In this document: piece after piece, positions 29,095 through 39,189 of the stretch
How positions within the stretch are numbered: position 1 is the first letter of the stretch
Layout of the letters: each line of letters begins with the position of its first letter
The notes under the pieces: generated by a model
Told to the model about the DNA's origin: nothing
Databases searched by the model: none
What the model saw: only the letters and a program-made list of their open reading frames with translations
Program-made: the position numbers and the translations under genes
From: Thraustochytrium sp. TN22
Taxonomy: Eukaryota > Sar > Bigyra > Thraustochytrida > Thraustochytriidae
Direction: 5' to 3'
Assembly (NCBI GenBank): GCA_013306675.1
Contig: JABLUY010000034.1
Span: 62,001-126,000 of the forward strand
Length of the DNA stretch: 64,000 bases

Positions 29095-30525
29095 TGTGGC
29101 CCCACGGAAGCTGTGGCCCTCGCCGGAGTTCAGGTACTACCAGCCCCTGTCACACGCAGGCCAGCTCGCGCGCTCAGCTCCCTCGCTCGCCAGCTCGCCG
29201 CTCCCGCGCGCGATCAATGAGCATACGCGTCGACGGGCACGAGCGCGCTCTTGACTCGGGTCGCCGGCGGTCTCGGCCGCGCGTCAAGCCTTGCGCGTGA
29301 ACCTTGGTGAAGGCGATGTCGCGCCCGCGCCGTGAGGTACGCGCCGCGCCTGCTCGCACCTAGGGTAGGCGCGTGCCGGCCACGGCGGCTGAAGTGGCAC
29401 GGCAGTGCACGAGTTTTGCACGACACGGCGACGGCGGCCCACGACAGCGCCCGAGCGCGACAGCGCACTGGCGGGCGGCGTTTGGGCTGCGCGAGCCAAG
29501 CGTGGCCTGGCTTGCGCAGGCCCAGGCTGCCTCGCGTCGGCGCACATGCGTCATGTGATGTGAGTCGCGGGTACAGGCGTGCGGGCGCCGAGCTTGCTCG
29601 GGCCGAGACCGAGGCACTTCCGAAGCTCCGCGGCCGCGAAGTTTGCCGGCCAGGGGCTCTGGCGCAGGGAAAGACTGTCGCTGGGGCTGTCGGCTGACTG
29701 CGGCGCGAGGCCGGAGTGTGCGGCTAGCTAGCTAGCGAGCACGCAACTGCAGCAGCCGTTGCTCGAGCAGTCAAGATGCCCAAGATGGTGCTCAAGATGC
29801 TCACCAAGCTGTTCACCGAGCTGCTGCTCAAGCTGCTCGAGCTGCACATGCCCAAATGTTGGCGTGTCGCCAGGCAAGCCCAAACAAACAATGTGCGTGG
29901 TTCGCTTTTGCCAGTGCTCACAACTTCAACAACTTCTCGAAGCTTGTGGCGGCCGCAATGTGGCGTGTGACGCTGTGACGGCGCGCCCCGCCACCGTCCA
30001 TGTCGCGCGCGCGCTAGAGGCTTAACGTTATCACCATTGGTTCACCAACAAGGAACGAAGAAGCTGACGGTCGCTTCCACGTAAGTTAGTCGGTTGGCAA
30101 AAAGCTCGAGGAGCTGGCTGACTCGGGTCAGTGGTGGCTGGCAGGCCGGCAACAGAAACAGTAAGTCTGCCAGAGACTCGCCTTGATCGCGCCGCGGGTG
30201 ATCAGAGTGCAAGTCGCCTTTGTTGGTGCAGGCGTAGGCACGGCAGGGCGGCGGAATTTGACCGTGGCGCCGAGGGAACACGGGGCAGAAGGCTGGGCTT
30301 CGGACTCTTGGAGGAGGAGCGAGGAGGAGGCGTGGCGAGCGTGTACGATCGCAGTGTGCAGTTCTTGATACATTCCATTCCATTCCGGCCGCGGCGAGGC
30401 GAGTCCTGGATCTGGCCAGCATGCGGCGGCGCGGCGCGGCAGACTCGGGACGCGGCGAGGCGGCAGCGGTGGCGGAGGCGGCTGCGGCTGCGCGCGGCAG
30501 CGGCACGGCGGGCGGCGCGGCGACG
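29095..30525. promoter_or_regulatory. Divergent spacer between the oxidoreductase paralogues
   Basis: About 1.4 kb separating two head-to-head paralogues, so it must hold both promoters. No supported gene. Repeated CAAGATGCCCAAGATGGTGC-like words occur near 29772-29800, and GCTAGCTAGCTAG near 29720. ORFs on both strands are low-complexity. Confidence 0.5.
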
Positions 30526-32034
30526 ATGAGCACGCTCAAGGACGGCGAGGCACAGCCCAACCAGGCGCAGAAGTTCACGGACTTCAAGGCGCGCGACGGC
30601 AAGCACGGGCAGTATGACGGCGGGGCGGTGGTGGTGAAGCTGTTGGTGGCGCTGCTGGTGAAGCTGCCGATGATCGCGCTGCTGGTGCCCGTGTTGGCGG
30701 TCTCGGCGCTGGTGAAGAAGCTGTGCGGGTCGGCGCCGCGGCGCGTGGACGATGGGCCAGCCGAGGTGGAGACCGTGGAGCCCGCCGCGGACCGTTCGGC
30801 GCGCGAGGCGCGCAAGTACGACGTGGTGCTCTTTGGCGTGACAGGGTTCACGGGCGGCCTGGCCGCGGACTACATGGCGAAGCGGTACGGGTCCAAGGGC
30901 GGCGTGAGCTGGGCCATTGCCGGGCGCAAGCAGCAGGCGCTGGAGCGCGTGCGCGAGCGGTTGGCGCGCATGGACCCTGGGCTGGCGGACCTGGACCTGA
31001 TTCTGGCCGACACGAGCCAGCCCGAGACGGTGGACCGCATGGTGGACAGCACGCGCGTGGTGGCCACGACGGTGGGCCCCTTTGCCAACTACGGCACGCC
31101 GCTCGTGCGCGCCTGCATCGCCTACGGCACAGACTACTGCGACATCACCGGCGAGGTGGCCTGGGTGCGCACCCTCATCGACAAGCTGGGCGCCGCGGCC
31201 GAGGAGACTGGGGCCCGCATCGTCAACTTTTGCGGCCACGACTGCGTGCCGTGGGACCTGCTGACGCTGCAGCTTGCGGAGCAGACGCGCAGCGCCGACC
31301 CGGACGAGGACCTCGCCTCGGTCGAGCTCTACAACGACCTGCTCGGCGCCATGAGCGGCGGCACGGTCGCCACCATGATCAACTCCTTCTCCGGCCCGCC
31401 GCCGCGCCGGTCGACCCTCGGCTTCGACCCGCTCGACCTGGCGCCGGGCCGCGAGGGCCGCGCCCCGCAGAAGACCATCAAGGACTTCAAGTTCGTCGGC
31501 TACAGCAAGCTCAACCGCAGCTACTACTCCTTCTTTGTCATGTCCGCCATCAACTCCGACTGCGTGCGCCGCTCCAATGTGCTCAACGGCTACGGCGACC
31601 GCCTGCGCTACAAGGAGCAGCAGTATCTGCCCAGCTTGGCTGCCGCCGTGTCCTGGGTCATCGACAGCTCGCTCGGCGGTATGATCTTGACCAACTCGCT
31701 CCTGCGCAACCTGGCCCTCTCCGTGGGCTGGCTGCCCAAGCCGGGTGAGGGTCCGTCCGTTAAGATGCAGGAGGATGGCTATCTCGTCGTTGACGGTCAT
31801 GGCCTCGGCACCAAGGGCACGCGCACGCGCGGCCGCTTTTACTTTGCCAAGGACCCGGGCTACCGCGACACCGGCCGCATGCTCGTCGAGTCGGCTCTCT
31901 CGCTCGCCCTCTCTCGCGAGCACCTCCCTGGTGGCCAGACTGGCGGCATCTTTACCCCTGCCACTGGTATTGGCAATGTTCTCCGCGACCGTCTGCTCGC
32001 CACCGGCAGCGCTCTGGAGGTTCGCGTTGTCTGA
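30526..32034 (+). CDS. Saccharopine dehydrogenase-like oxidoreductase, copy 2
   Basis: A 502-residue paralogue of the minus-strand copy. Both begin with a short variable head then FTDFKARDGK-x-G-x-YDG, a hydrophobic segment (VVVKLLVALLVKLPMIALL), the Rossmann motif LFGVTGFTGGLAADYM, ATTVGPFANYG and NFCGHDCVPWDLL. MSTLKDGEAQ is preferred as start because alignment to the paralogue begins just after it; the frame stays open 35 codons further through Ala/Gly-rich sequence. The pair arose by inverted duplication of the whole gene. The two differ throughout, so the duplication is not recent. Confidence 0.9.
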   Translation: MSTLKDGEAQPNQAQKFTDFKARDGKHGQYDGGAVVVKLLVALLVKLPMIALLVPVLAVSALVKKLCGSAPRRVDDGPAEVETVEPAADRSAREARKYDVVLFGVTGFTGGLAADYMAKRYGSKGGVSWAIAGRKQQALERVRERLARMDPGLADLDLILADTSQPETVDRMVDSTRVVATTVGPFANYGTPLVRACIAYGTDYCDITGEVAWVRTLIDKLGAAAEETGARIVNFCGHDCVPWDLLTLQLAEQTRSADPDEDLASVELYNDLLGAMSGGTVATMINSFSGPPPRRSTLGFDPLDLAPGREGRAPQKTIKDFKFVGYSKLNRSYYSFFVMSAINSDCVRRSNVLNGYGDRLRYKEQQYLPSLAAAVSWVIDSSLGGMILTNSLLRNLALSVGWLPKPGEGPSVKMQEDGYLVVDGHGLGTKGTRTRGRFYFAKDPGYRDTGRMLVESALSLALSREHLPGGQTGGIFTPATGIGNVLRDRLLATGSALEVRVV

Positions 32035-32351
32035 TTGAGGTTCAAGACTTCGCCAGGCGAAGACCTTTACCAAATAAATGAAGACGAATTCCAGTGTGTA
32101 TCCCTCTCTTTTCTTACGGCACAGATCTGTGCCGTGCCACTACGACACTGCATCCGGTGATATCGGGTTCAGCGCACCTTTTTACGAAGTTAGCTTGCTG
32201 GGGCGCGCGTCCTCGACAAATGGTCTATTTCACATCTCAACGCCGGCGTCGGCGACGCCGTCTGGTCTGTCTGTTACCCGTGTATCGCCACGTGGCCAGC
32301 GGCACGGGCCGTCAAGTTCATAACTGCAACAAAGCACGCCGCCACGGCACA

Positions 32352-34619
32352 ATGCCACGGCATGGCCACCACAAGGGGGGGAAGGGCGGTGGTGGTGGTG
32401 GTGATGGTGGTGGTGGTGGTGGTGATCGGCGGCGCCGGGCCACTGCGCGCGCTTCTGCTGCGCCCGTCCCGGCGACGCGCCAGCGTTCCTCTAGCTCGTC
32501 GGGGCCCTCTTCTTCTGCCTCGTCCGTGAGGGTCCGCTACGTGCAACGCGAGTTTCATCTGCCCGACCTTACTCCGCGGCATGTCATCGATATGAGCGAC
32601 GCTGATTTTAGGCTCTTGAGGAGGCAGATGTTCAGTTTACGGGACAAGCCGGATTTGCAGGATGGCGTCAAGGATGTGATTATCGAACGCATGAATCCTC
32701 CTGTGGTCGATGCGTTGGATGCTTTTAGCCGACCTATCTGTTTGGACTACAGCAGGATGGCTCCCGTGAGCACCGTCAATGTCCGGCGTTTGCAGCGTGC
32801 CTTGTCGCTAGGTACGTCTGCGAGTTCCGCCCGTGGGCACCAAGCCCTCAGTGCCTCGCAGCAGTCGCAGCAGTCGCAGCAGTCGCAGCAGTCGCAGGAC
32901 ACGACCGCGAGTCACGCTCAGGACCGGCAAGGATATGTCCGCAAGTGGTCCATCCCACCGATGGAAATTCAAGTCCACAGCCTGAACGTAGACACGAGCT
33001 TTCCCAGGCGTTTGCGGCGACTGCGTACGGTGGCCCATCCACTTGATGTGGGCGCATTAAACACCGCCGAGCGCGAACGTACGCAACTTTTCAGCATCCA
33101 ACGCAACCTGCTCAGTCCCGTCGCGAAATCCATTTGCGCTGCGTCCGGGCTGGAGGTCTGTTGCCACGTCGAGCCACTCACGGGGGTACACACGCGCCCT
33201 GATGTCGCCTGGTTTATTTTGATTAAGACTGAAGACGCCAGCGTGCCTGAGCTGGTGGCCTTTCTCGTTCATGAGCAGAAGTGCGGGGCAGACTTTCCGT
33301 CCGATCAGCTCGGTCTCACCACCACGGACTCATATGTGACAACCTACAACCAAAATCCTCCCCAGCCCGGGGCAGCGCTGGACAAGTCGCAGGCATTCCT
33401 CGCGCAGGTGTACGCCTCCATGATTCTCATGGGGACCAAGTACGGCATCATCTGCACAACTGAGATGACCTGGTTTTGCAAGCGGGACGACGCTCACTCG
33501 CGCCTTTGCGTGTCCAAGCCCTACGAGGCCCGTGTCCATGGGTCTGGTATCCCTGATGAGGAAGCACTAAGGCGTGCCCGTTCACGAGAAGCAAGGCAGC
33601 GTGTGCAGGAGGAAGCTGCCGAGACGGCCTCGGCCCGCATGGCCTACATGATACATGTCATGGATGCCCTCCGCGGCGGGTACGTCGACCTGCCCGACCC
33701 ACAGTATCCATCTCGCGGAAGCGCCCTGTTCAGTCACATTCTCGATCACTGGGCGCAATCCTTCAACCATGATCTCAGCCAGGGGGGCGATTGGATTGTG
33801 CAGCTCAGCACGGCGCGAGGGCAGTTTCTGGATGCGCTTCGTGATTTGATGACGTCGCGTTCTCGCGGGTCCGGGCGTGCGTCTGGTTCAGACTCTGTCA
33901 CGGCAAGGATGCTCGCTGCCATCATCCCGCTTCCGTGGGAAGAGACTTCCACGGTACTGCATTCATCAGACCACCATGTCGTCCGTCGCATTCAGGTTGT
34001 TGACGACGCTTACCGTGTGCGCGAGTCGGCAACGGCTTCGGATGACGCAACGCGGTCAACTTCGTCGACGCCCAAGTCCGGTGCGACCTCTATGCTGCGT
34101 CGCATGTCCAGTCGCCAATCCCGTGGCTCTTCACACACGGAGTCTTCGACGTTGCCCGATTCGTTCGCCCCCTCGTATTGGGTCATCTTCAAGGAGGCCG
34201 TTGCCTCTACGGATCCTGTCGCCTCTCTGGTACGGCAGCAAAACATCGAGTACGAGGCCAGCGTCTATCGTCGCCTCGCGGCCCTGCAGGGGATCGCCAT
34301 CCCTCACCTTCTCTACGGAGGTCGGGCTGGCATTCATGCTGTCGTCCTCGCCACGGACGGAGGTGTCTCTCTTGCGAGCCTCGACGAGGCGCAGCTTGCA
34401 ACCGACCGTGTTCGCAACGGCGCTGTTGCTTCCCTTGGTGCGCTTCATGACATGGGTTATCTGCACGGAGATGTCGCCTTGCGCAACTTCGTCTACGACA
34501 TGGACGCCGGCAGTGTCCTTGCCATCGACCTCGCGCGTGCATGCCCCTGCACCGACCCTGCTCAGCATCAGGCCGAGAAGGCGCAGCTCTTGGCGTGCTT
34601 CCCCGCACCCCCCGAATGA
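32352..34619 (+). CDS. PD-(D/E)XK nuclease-protein kinase fusion, copy A
   Basis: 755 residues from MPRHGHHKGG; the frame is open to 32094. A Gly run and Ser-rich linker lead to a region at about 240-400 with RPDVAWFIL and, about 20 residues on, LVHEQK, the D...ExK arrangement of PD-(D/E)XK nucleases. A Gln-Ser repeat lies near 170-180. The last 140 residues are a compact kinase-like fold: VIFKEAV (beta-3 Lys), EYEASVYRRL (helix C Glu), YLHGDVALRNFVYD (catalytic loop H-x-D-x4-N) and AIDLARA in place of DFG. Nuclease-kinase pairs of this kind are known among Crinkler-type (CR) effectors and related conflict proteins of eukaryotes. I see no Crinkler N-terminal header and no signal peptide. A similar gene lies near 60 kb in this window. 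Confidence 0.75.
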   Translation: MPRHGHHKGGKGGGGGGDGGGGGGDRRRRATARASAAPVPATRQRSSSSSGPSSSASSVRVRYVQREFHLPDLTPRHVIDMSDADFRLLRRQMFSLRDKPDLQDGVKDVIIERMNPPVVDALDAFSRPICLDYSRMAPVSTVNVRRLQRALSLGTSASSARGHQALSASQQSQQSQQSQQSQDTTASHAQDRQGYVRKWSIPPMEIQVHSLNVDTSFPRRLRRLRTVAHPLDVGALNTAERERTQLFSIQRNLLSPVAKSICAASGLEVCCHVEPLTGVHTRPDVAWFILIKTEDASVPELVAFLVHEQKCGADFPSDQLGLTTTDSYVTTYNQNPPQPGAALDKSQAFLAQVYASMILMGTKYGIICTTEMTWFCKRDDAHSRLCVSKPYEARVHGSGIPDEEALRRARSREARQRVQEEAAETASARMAYMIHVMDALRGGYVDLPDPQYPSRGSALFSHILDHWAQSFNHDLSQGGDWIVQLSTARGQFLDALRDLMTSRSRGSGRASGSDSVTARMLAAIIPLPWEETSTVLHSSDHHVVRRIQVVDDAYRVRESATASDDATRSTSSTPKSGATSMLRRMSSRQSRGSSHTESSTLPDSFAPSYWVIFKEAVASTDPVASLVRQQNIEYEASVYRRLAALQGIAIPHLLYGGRAGIHAVVLATDGGVSLASLDEAQLATDRVRNGAVASLGALHDMGYLHGDVALRNFVYDMDAGSVLAIDLARACPCTDPAQHQAEKAQLLACFPAPPE

Positions 34620-35291
34620 TGAATTGTATGTATGTATGTGGTGGGGTGGGGGTTGCCTTGGTACCCTACCAGGTACCCCTGGTGCGCGTACTGGTCCGAA
34701 CCACGTGTTGTTACCAAGCCATGTGATGTTAGTGATCGAGACGCGCGAAAGCAAGGGAGAGAGGCCCATGTTCCCCGAAGAACAAGCGTCTTGACTTTCG
34801 CTCGGAACCGACGCGACTTGCCACCTTGCCAAAGGCACTCGCCCCTCGCCCAGGCCTTTGCGCTTCGTACGGCTCCAAGGCTCTCATTCGAGCTCCAACC
34901 CGCTCAGCCCTCTTCTCGCCCTCTTCGCTCGCCATGCTGCTCTCCTCTCACCTCACGGTCAGGCCGGGGCTGCTCCGAGTCGCCACCACCGTGTCACAGG
35001 GTCTCGACCGTCTCGGCTTCGCGCTTCATGTCGCCGACCTCGACTCGGACCCGAGCCGTGTGCGCGCAAAGCGGCGCAAGGGCGCGGGCAAGCGCGCAAA
35101 GGCGGATTGCGCCCTTGCGGCCGGCGCGCAAAGGCGGATTGCGCCCTTGCGGCGGCGCGGCGGCCCTTGTGGCGCCTGGCCGGCCAAAGTGGCCTTCAAG
35201 TTGCGCGCCTTCCGCTTCCTCGCCCTTCTCGCGCCTCTCGCTCCTCTCCGCCCTCGCCAGAACGATCTCCTCCGCGGTCGATCGAGCGCGC

Positions 35292-35329
<38 letters not shown>

Positions 35330-35387
35330 CGGCGGGCGGCGGCGGCTGCAGGCAGCGGGAAGCGGGCGCGCGCGCGGCGGCAGCAAA
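34620..35387. other. Intergenic upstream of the E2 gene
   Basis: No supported gene. It has TATG repeats near 34626-34640, a direct repeat of about 32 bases (CAAAGGCGGATTGCGCCCTT twice, starting near 35097 and 35129), and a long GGC run at 35293-35330 directly before the E2 start. Confidence 0.55.
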
Positions 35388-35831
35388 ATGGCGAAGCGGC
35401 TGACCAAGGAGGCGGAGATGCTGGCGAGCGAGGACCTGGAGTGGGCGAGCGCCGAGCCGCTCGAGGGCAACCTGTTCGAGTGGGAGGCGTCCATCGCCGG
35501 CCCGGAGGGATCGCCGTACGAGGGCGGGCTCTTCAACCTGAAGCTGACCTTTGGCCCCGAGTACCCGTTCAGCCCGCCGTCGGTGATCTTCACGACCAAG
35601 GTGTACCACCCGTCCATCAAGAAGGACACGGGCGAGATCTGCGCGGACATCATCAAGGAGGCCTGGAAGCCTTCGCACAACGTCAAGTGGGTGCTCACCA
35701 TCCTGCAGCAGCTGCTCTCGCAGCCGTCGGCCGACAGCCCGCTAGAGACCGAGATCGCGCAGCAGCTGCAGGAGGACCCGGAGGCTTTTGCCGCAGAGGC
35801 CAAGAAATACACGGAGAAGTACGCCTGCTGA
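35388..35831 (+). CDS. Ubiquitin-conjugating enzyme E2
   Basis: A 147-residue protein consisting of a bare UBC fold, the normal length for a class I E2. Visible marks are the N-terminal helix MAKRLTKEAEMLAS, LFEWEASIAGPEGSPYEGG, TFGPEYPFSPPSVIFTT, catalytic Cys85 in GEICADII, and the C-terminal helices. The canonical HPN tripeptide before the active site reads HPS (VYHPSI), replacing the Asn that normally supports catalysis. The WKPSHNVKWVLTIL segment is nearest UBE2L/UBE2D-type enzymes by eye, but no clear orthologue can be assigned. The start codon follows a poly-GGC leader and has the A-rich context CAAAATGG. Confidence 0.92.
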   Translation: MAKRLTKEAEMLASEDLEWASAEPLEGNLFEWEASIAGPEGSPYEGGLFNLKLTFGPEYPFSPPSVIFTTKVYHPSIKKDTGEICADIIKEAWKPSHNVKWVLTILQQLLSQPSADSPLETEIAQQLQEDPEAFAAEAKKYTEKYAC

Positions 35832-36244
35832 GCGCAGCTGCGACGGCCTGCGGGAGCTGCTTTCTTTGGACGGGCGGCGCCCTTCTTGATGATGCCTGTT
35901 ATGGTGAACAGGCCAGCGTGAGTGAGTGCATGAGTGAGTGGAGCAAAGAGAATGGTGCGAGCAAACACGAGTTGCTGGCAAACGATCCAACCCACGCGGA
36001 GGCGAATAAGCTTCCGTGCGGGAGGACCGATGGTCCTCCGTGTCCGTCGCTCATCAGCACCTCATGAGTGATTTTGCATTTTATTTTTTTCCGGGAAGAA
36101 AGAGAAAAGGGCCCGCTCGCCTTGCGCAGGATGCAGAGATGTCGTCCGATTCTGCTTACCAATCAGACAAGGGGGTCTCTGCTCCCCCCCTTTTCCGCGC
36201 GAGTGTGCAGAGTACATGAAGAAGACTCGGACCAGATCGTCATT
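35832..36244. other. Convergent spacer, E2 and glycosyltransferase
   Basis: 3' flanks of two convergent genes. A GTGAGTGAGTG run near 35918-35940 and an AT-rich patch at 36063-36090 are visible. No gene is supported. Confidence 0.5.
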
Positions 36245-37837
36245 TCATTGGGCGCGGCGGCCCTTGAAGCCTCGCCGGCGCAGTTCAAAGAGGGCGCGCA
36301 AGCCGATGAAGAAGAGGCCGAGTAGGCCGACGAGGAGGACGAGCGAGGGCCAGCGCGTGCGCGCCGAGGCGGTGGAGGAAGAGGATGCAGCGCCGCCAAA
36401 GTCGAGCTCAAGGTCGAGCGAGGGCAGCTGAAACGCACGAGAACGGGATGCGGCACCACGGACGCCGCCACGCTGCGGAGCGAGCGAGGCAGCGGCGGCG
36501 GCGGCGGCGGCGGCAATAGGCCCGCGAAACGTGGCGCGTAGCGCCGCCTCCTCTTGTTCGATGCGCTCGCGGAGGCCGCCGTCGTCCCAGGGGACATACT
36601 CGACGAGGCAGCGCGGCTCGGCCCGTGCGTTGCGCACGTCGACACCTGAGAAGGCAATATACTGGTCGAGCGTGCGGCGCGTGCCGAGCGTGAACTGGCC
36701 GAGCCGCTCACGCGCTGCGGGGCTCTGGTCGCTGTCCTTGAACTCGAGCGCAGTCATGAGGCGCGCAATGGAGGCGCGGTGCTCGGCGCTGTCGGAGCGC
36801 CAGCCACCGCGACCGCCCTTGTCGTTGCCGTAGTAGACGCCGATGATGGGGCGGGTGATGCTGTAAAAGTCGTAGCCGTGCGTCCAGAGGCGCGCGCCGC
36901 GGTGGAACTCCTCGCCGGAAAACACGTGGCGCAGGTGCTTGTCATTGGGCACCCAGCGCTCGGCGTGGCAGCGGCTGAAGCTGAGGCCGGCGGCCCAGAC
37001 GGGCGCCAGCAGCGGGCGCTTCAGGTTAGCGGCCGCACCGGCCTGCTTGTTGCTAATAAAGCCGCCTTCGCGGATCTGGACGCCGCAAATGTGCGGCATC
37101 TCCCAGTGGTTGTTGCTGTTGCGGTCCAGGTCCTTGAAGTTGGTCGGGTACGTGGACAGGACGGCGAACTCGTTATCCGTGGCGGCCCACTCGCGCAGAA
37201 GAAGGCGGTCCCAGCCCTGCTTGAAGACCGTGTGCGCGTCAATCTGCATGCAAAAGTCCTCCTCGTGCACCAGCTGCGGCTGCATGCCGCGCGCGTACAC
37301 TGGGCCGGCTGCGTCACTGGCCGCCATGCGCAGCATGCGCACGCGCCCGAATTCTGCGCACTCGTTCGGGTTCTCGAAGCTGTCCGGCCCGGTCTGCACC
37401 AGCGGGCGCCCCCGCGCCTCGCACAGCGCTGCAAGCCCGTCCACATCACCTGGCGCGTTCTGCTGCACCACGCCGAAGCGGACGCGCTCTGGCACGTCCG
37501 CGTTGTCGAAGGCGCTCTGCAGCGTCGCGGCCAGCCGCGTCTCGCGCAACGCAGCGACCAGCACGATGATGGTCGTCTCGTTCGACTTCCAACGCTCGTC
37601 GTACGGCGCGTGAGGCGAGCCCCACGACTCCGCCGGCACGCGAACCCACGCCGACCCGTCGTGCACGATGTTTGGGTCGTGCCAGTGGCCTTTCTCCGGC
37701 GTCGGCAGCTTGCCCTGCGCCCTCGCCACCGTCGTCGCCATGGTCAAGGTCGCCACGACCACCGCCGCCACGGCCAGCTTCATGGTCGTGGTGGCGCGCA
37801 CGAGGTGGCGCGCACCTGCCGGCACGGTCGCTGCCAC
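36245..37837 (-). CDS. GlcNAc-transferase-like glycosyltransferase, membrane anchored
   Basis: A 530-residue protein of the GlcNAc-transferase family typified by Skp1 GnT1 (Pfam family PF11397, recalled from the pattern). TTIIVLVAALRETRLAATL opens the catalytic domain near residue 88, and VHEEDFCMQIDAHTVFKQGWD carries the D-x-H metal site; RSNNHWEMP-like sequence and VWAAGLSFSRC follow. An N-terminal hydrophobic stretch (MKLAVAAVVVATLTMATTVARA) looks like a cleavable signal peptide or anchor. A second hydrophobic segment near the C terminus (LVLLVGLLGLFFIGLRALF) is followed by basic residues, implying a type I membrane protein with a lumenal enzyme. Cytosolic Skp1 enzymes lack such segments, so this one probably acts in the secretory pathway. 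The second Met (MKLAV) may be the true start. Confidence 0.82.
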   Translation of the reverse strand: MAATVPAGARHLVRATTTMKLAVAAVVVATLTMATTVARAQGKLPTPEKGHWHDPNIVHDGSAWVRVPAESWGSPHAPYDERWKSNETTIIVLVAALRETRLAATLQSAFDNADVPERVRFGVVQQNAPGDVDGLAALCEARGRPLVQTGPDSFENPNECAEFGRVRMLRMAASDAAGPVYARGMQPQLVHEEDFCMQIDAHTVFKQGWDRLLLREWAATDNEFAVLSTYPTNFKDLDRNSNNHWEMPHICGVQIREGGFISNKQAGAAANLKRPLLAPVWAAGLSFSRCHAERWVPNDKHLRHVFSGEEFHRGARLWTHGYDFYSITRPIIGVYYGNDKGGRGGWRSDSAEHRASIARLMTALEFKDSDQSPAARERLGQFTLGTRRTLDQYIAFSGVDVRNARAEPRCLVEYVPWDDGGLRERIEQEEAALRATFRGPIAAAAAAAAASLAPQRGGVRGAASRSRAFQLPSLDLELDFGGAASSSSTASARTRWPSLVLLVGLLGLFFIGLRALFELRRRGFKGRRAQ

Positions 37838-39189
37838 TGCCAGTGGCGGCGCACGCTGCCGGCCGCCGCCCCCGGCACCGCCGTCGCCCGCCGTCGAGCC
37901 GCCACGAGCTCGAAGGACAACTGCTCAGAGAAAGCATCTCAATCTCAACGGCGGCGGTGGATGACGAGCTTGAGCTAGGCGTAAGCAGCACGTGGCATGA
38001 GCAAGGCATCATGATTCGGAGGCACGGCAAGGCATGACTCGGAAGCAAGGCATGACTCGGAGCGAGGCACGTCCAAGCATTGCGTGTGCAAGGTATTGCG
38101 AGCGCAAGGCCATTGCGAGCGCAAGTCGCTGCGAGCGCAAGTTACTGCGAGCGCAAGTCACTGCGAGCGCAAGTCACTGCGAGCGCAAGGCATCGCGAGC
38201 GCGAGGCTGCGTGGAGAAAGTCTTATGTTTCTTCATGCCGTCCATGTCAACATCTTGCAAATGCACAGCCAGGTCGTAGACCCTGGCGGCGCCGCCGCGG
38301 CACTGCAGTGGCACATCATGGTGCAGTTGCGGCTGACCAAAAGTTGCCATCGAGAACTTTGCGGAAGTGTACGCCACGGTCGTCCTCAAGACGTGCGAGA
38401 TGAATGAACTCAACGAGCTCAACGTGATGGCATCGCAAGCACCTTGAAGCGCGCACAAGAAGCTCTAGCTAGCCTCGAGCTAATATCAATGCAAGTTTGA
38501 TCTTGACGCAACGCTGGCCGCCGCTCGCCAGTGCCCAATTTGAATCCGAAGCAGAGTGCAAGCGCCTCCCAGCCCAGATACGCCGCACCTCCTGTTCGTG
38601 GGCTGACACATGAAAGTCAGTCGAGCGTGCAGCCTGACTGCTCGGCGGTGCAGCTTGAGCTTTGCGACCTGGATGCGCTTCGCCGCTTCACATCAATCGT
38701 GAGGGTGGGACGGGCCTGCAACCCTGGAGCCACTGGCTGGGTTCGGCAGGCTGACCGAAGTCGGAAGGCTGACCATAGCTGATACTGACAGTCCTGAAAT
38801 GGATTCGGACTCTGGAACCCTCGCTGGAGCACGCTACCAAGGAGGTCGTTTGTGGTCCGGTGGCTGCTCGAGACTGCTCGCGCCTCGCGCCCTCTGTTCG
38901 GATCGAAGCTTCGCCGCGTGAGTTGAGGGTTGACGATGGGCGATACCAGCCCCGGAGGCCGCCAGCTTTCGCGACTTGAGATTGCCAGCTTCGCGACTTG
39001 AGATTGCTCGGCCCTGTCGCCAACGTCTTGGAGACGAACATGCAAGGGCTGCATCGAGCAGCATCATCTCACAAACAAGATTGGAAAACGCACAGCATCA
39101 TCATCTTCTTCACAACACAGAAAATAGGTAGCCAGTCCAGAGAGCTCGCTGCTTGCGGGACTCGTTGTTTGCAGGACTCGCAGGACTCG
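37838..39189. other. Gene-poor spacer with GCGAGCGCAAG repeats
   Basis: About 1.35 kb with no supported gene, between the glycosyltransferase start and the JmjC gene 3' end. The left third holds repeats; the right two thirds has mixed composition and only short ORFs. Confidence 0.5.
38092..38210 (+). repeat. 16-bp tandem repeat, GCGAGCGCAAGTCACT type
   Basis: Seven to eight imperfect copies of a 16-base unit with constant GCGAGCGCAAG and variable four to five bases. Preceded by two to three shorter GCATGACTCGGA direct repeats at 38030-38062. Confidence 0.85.
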
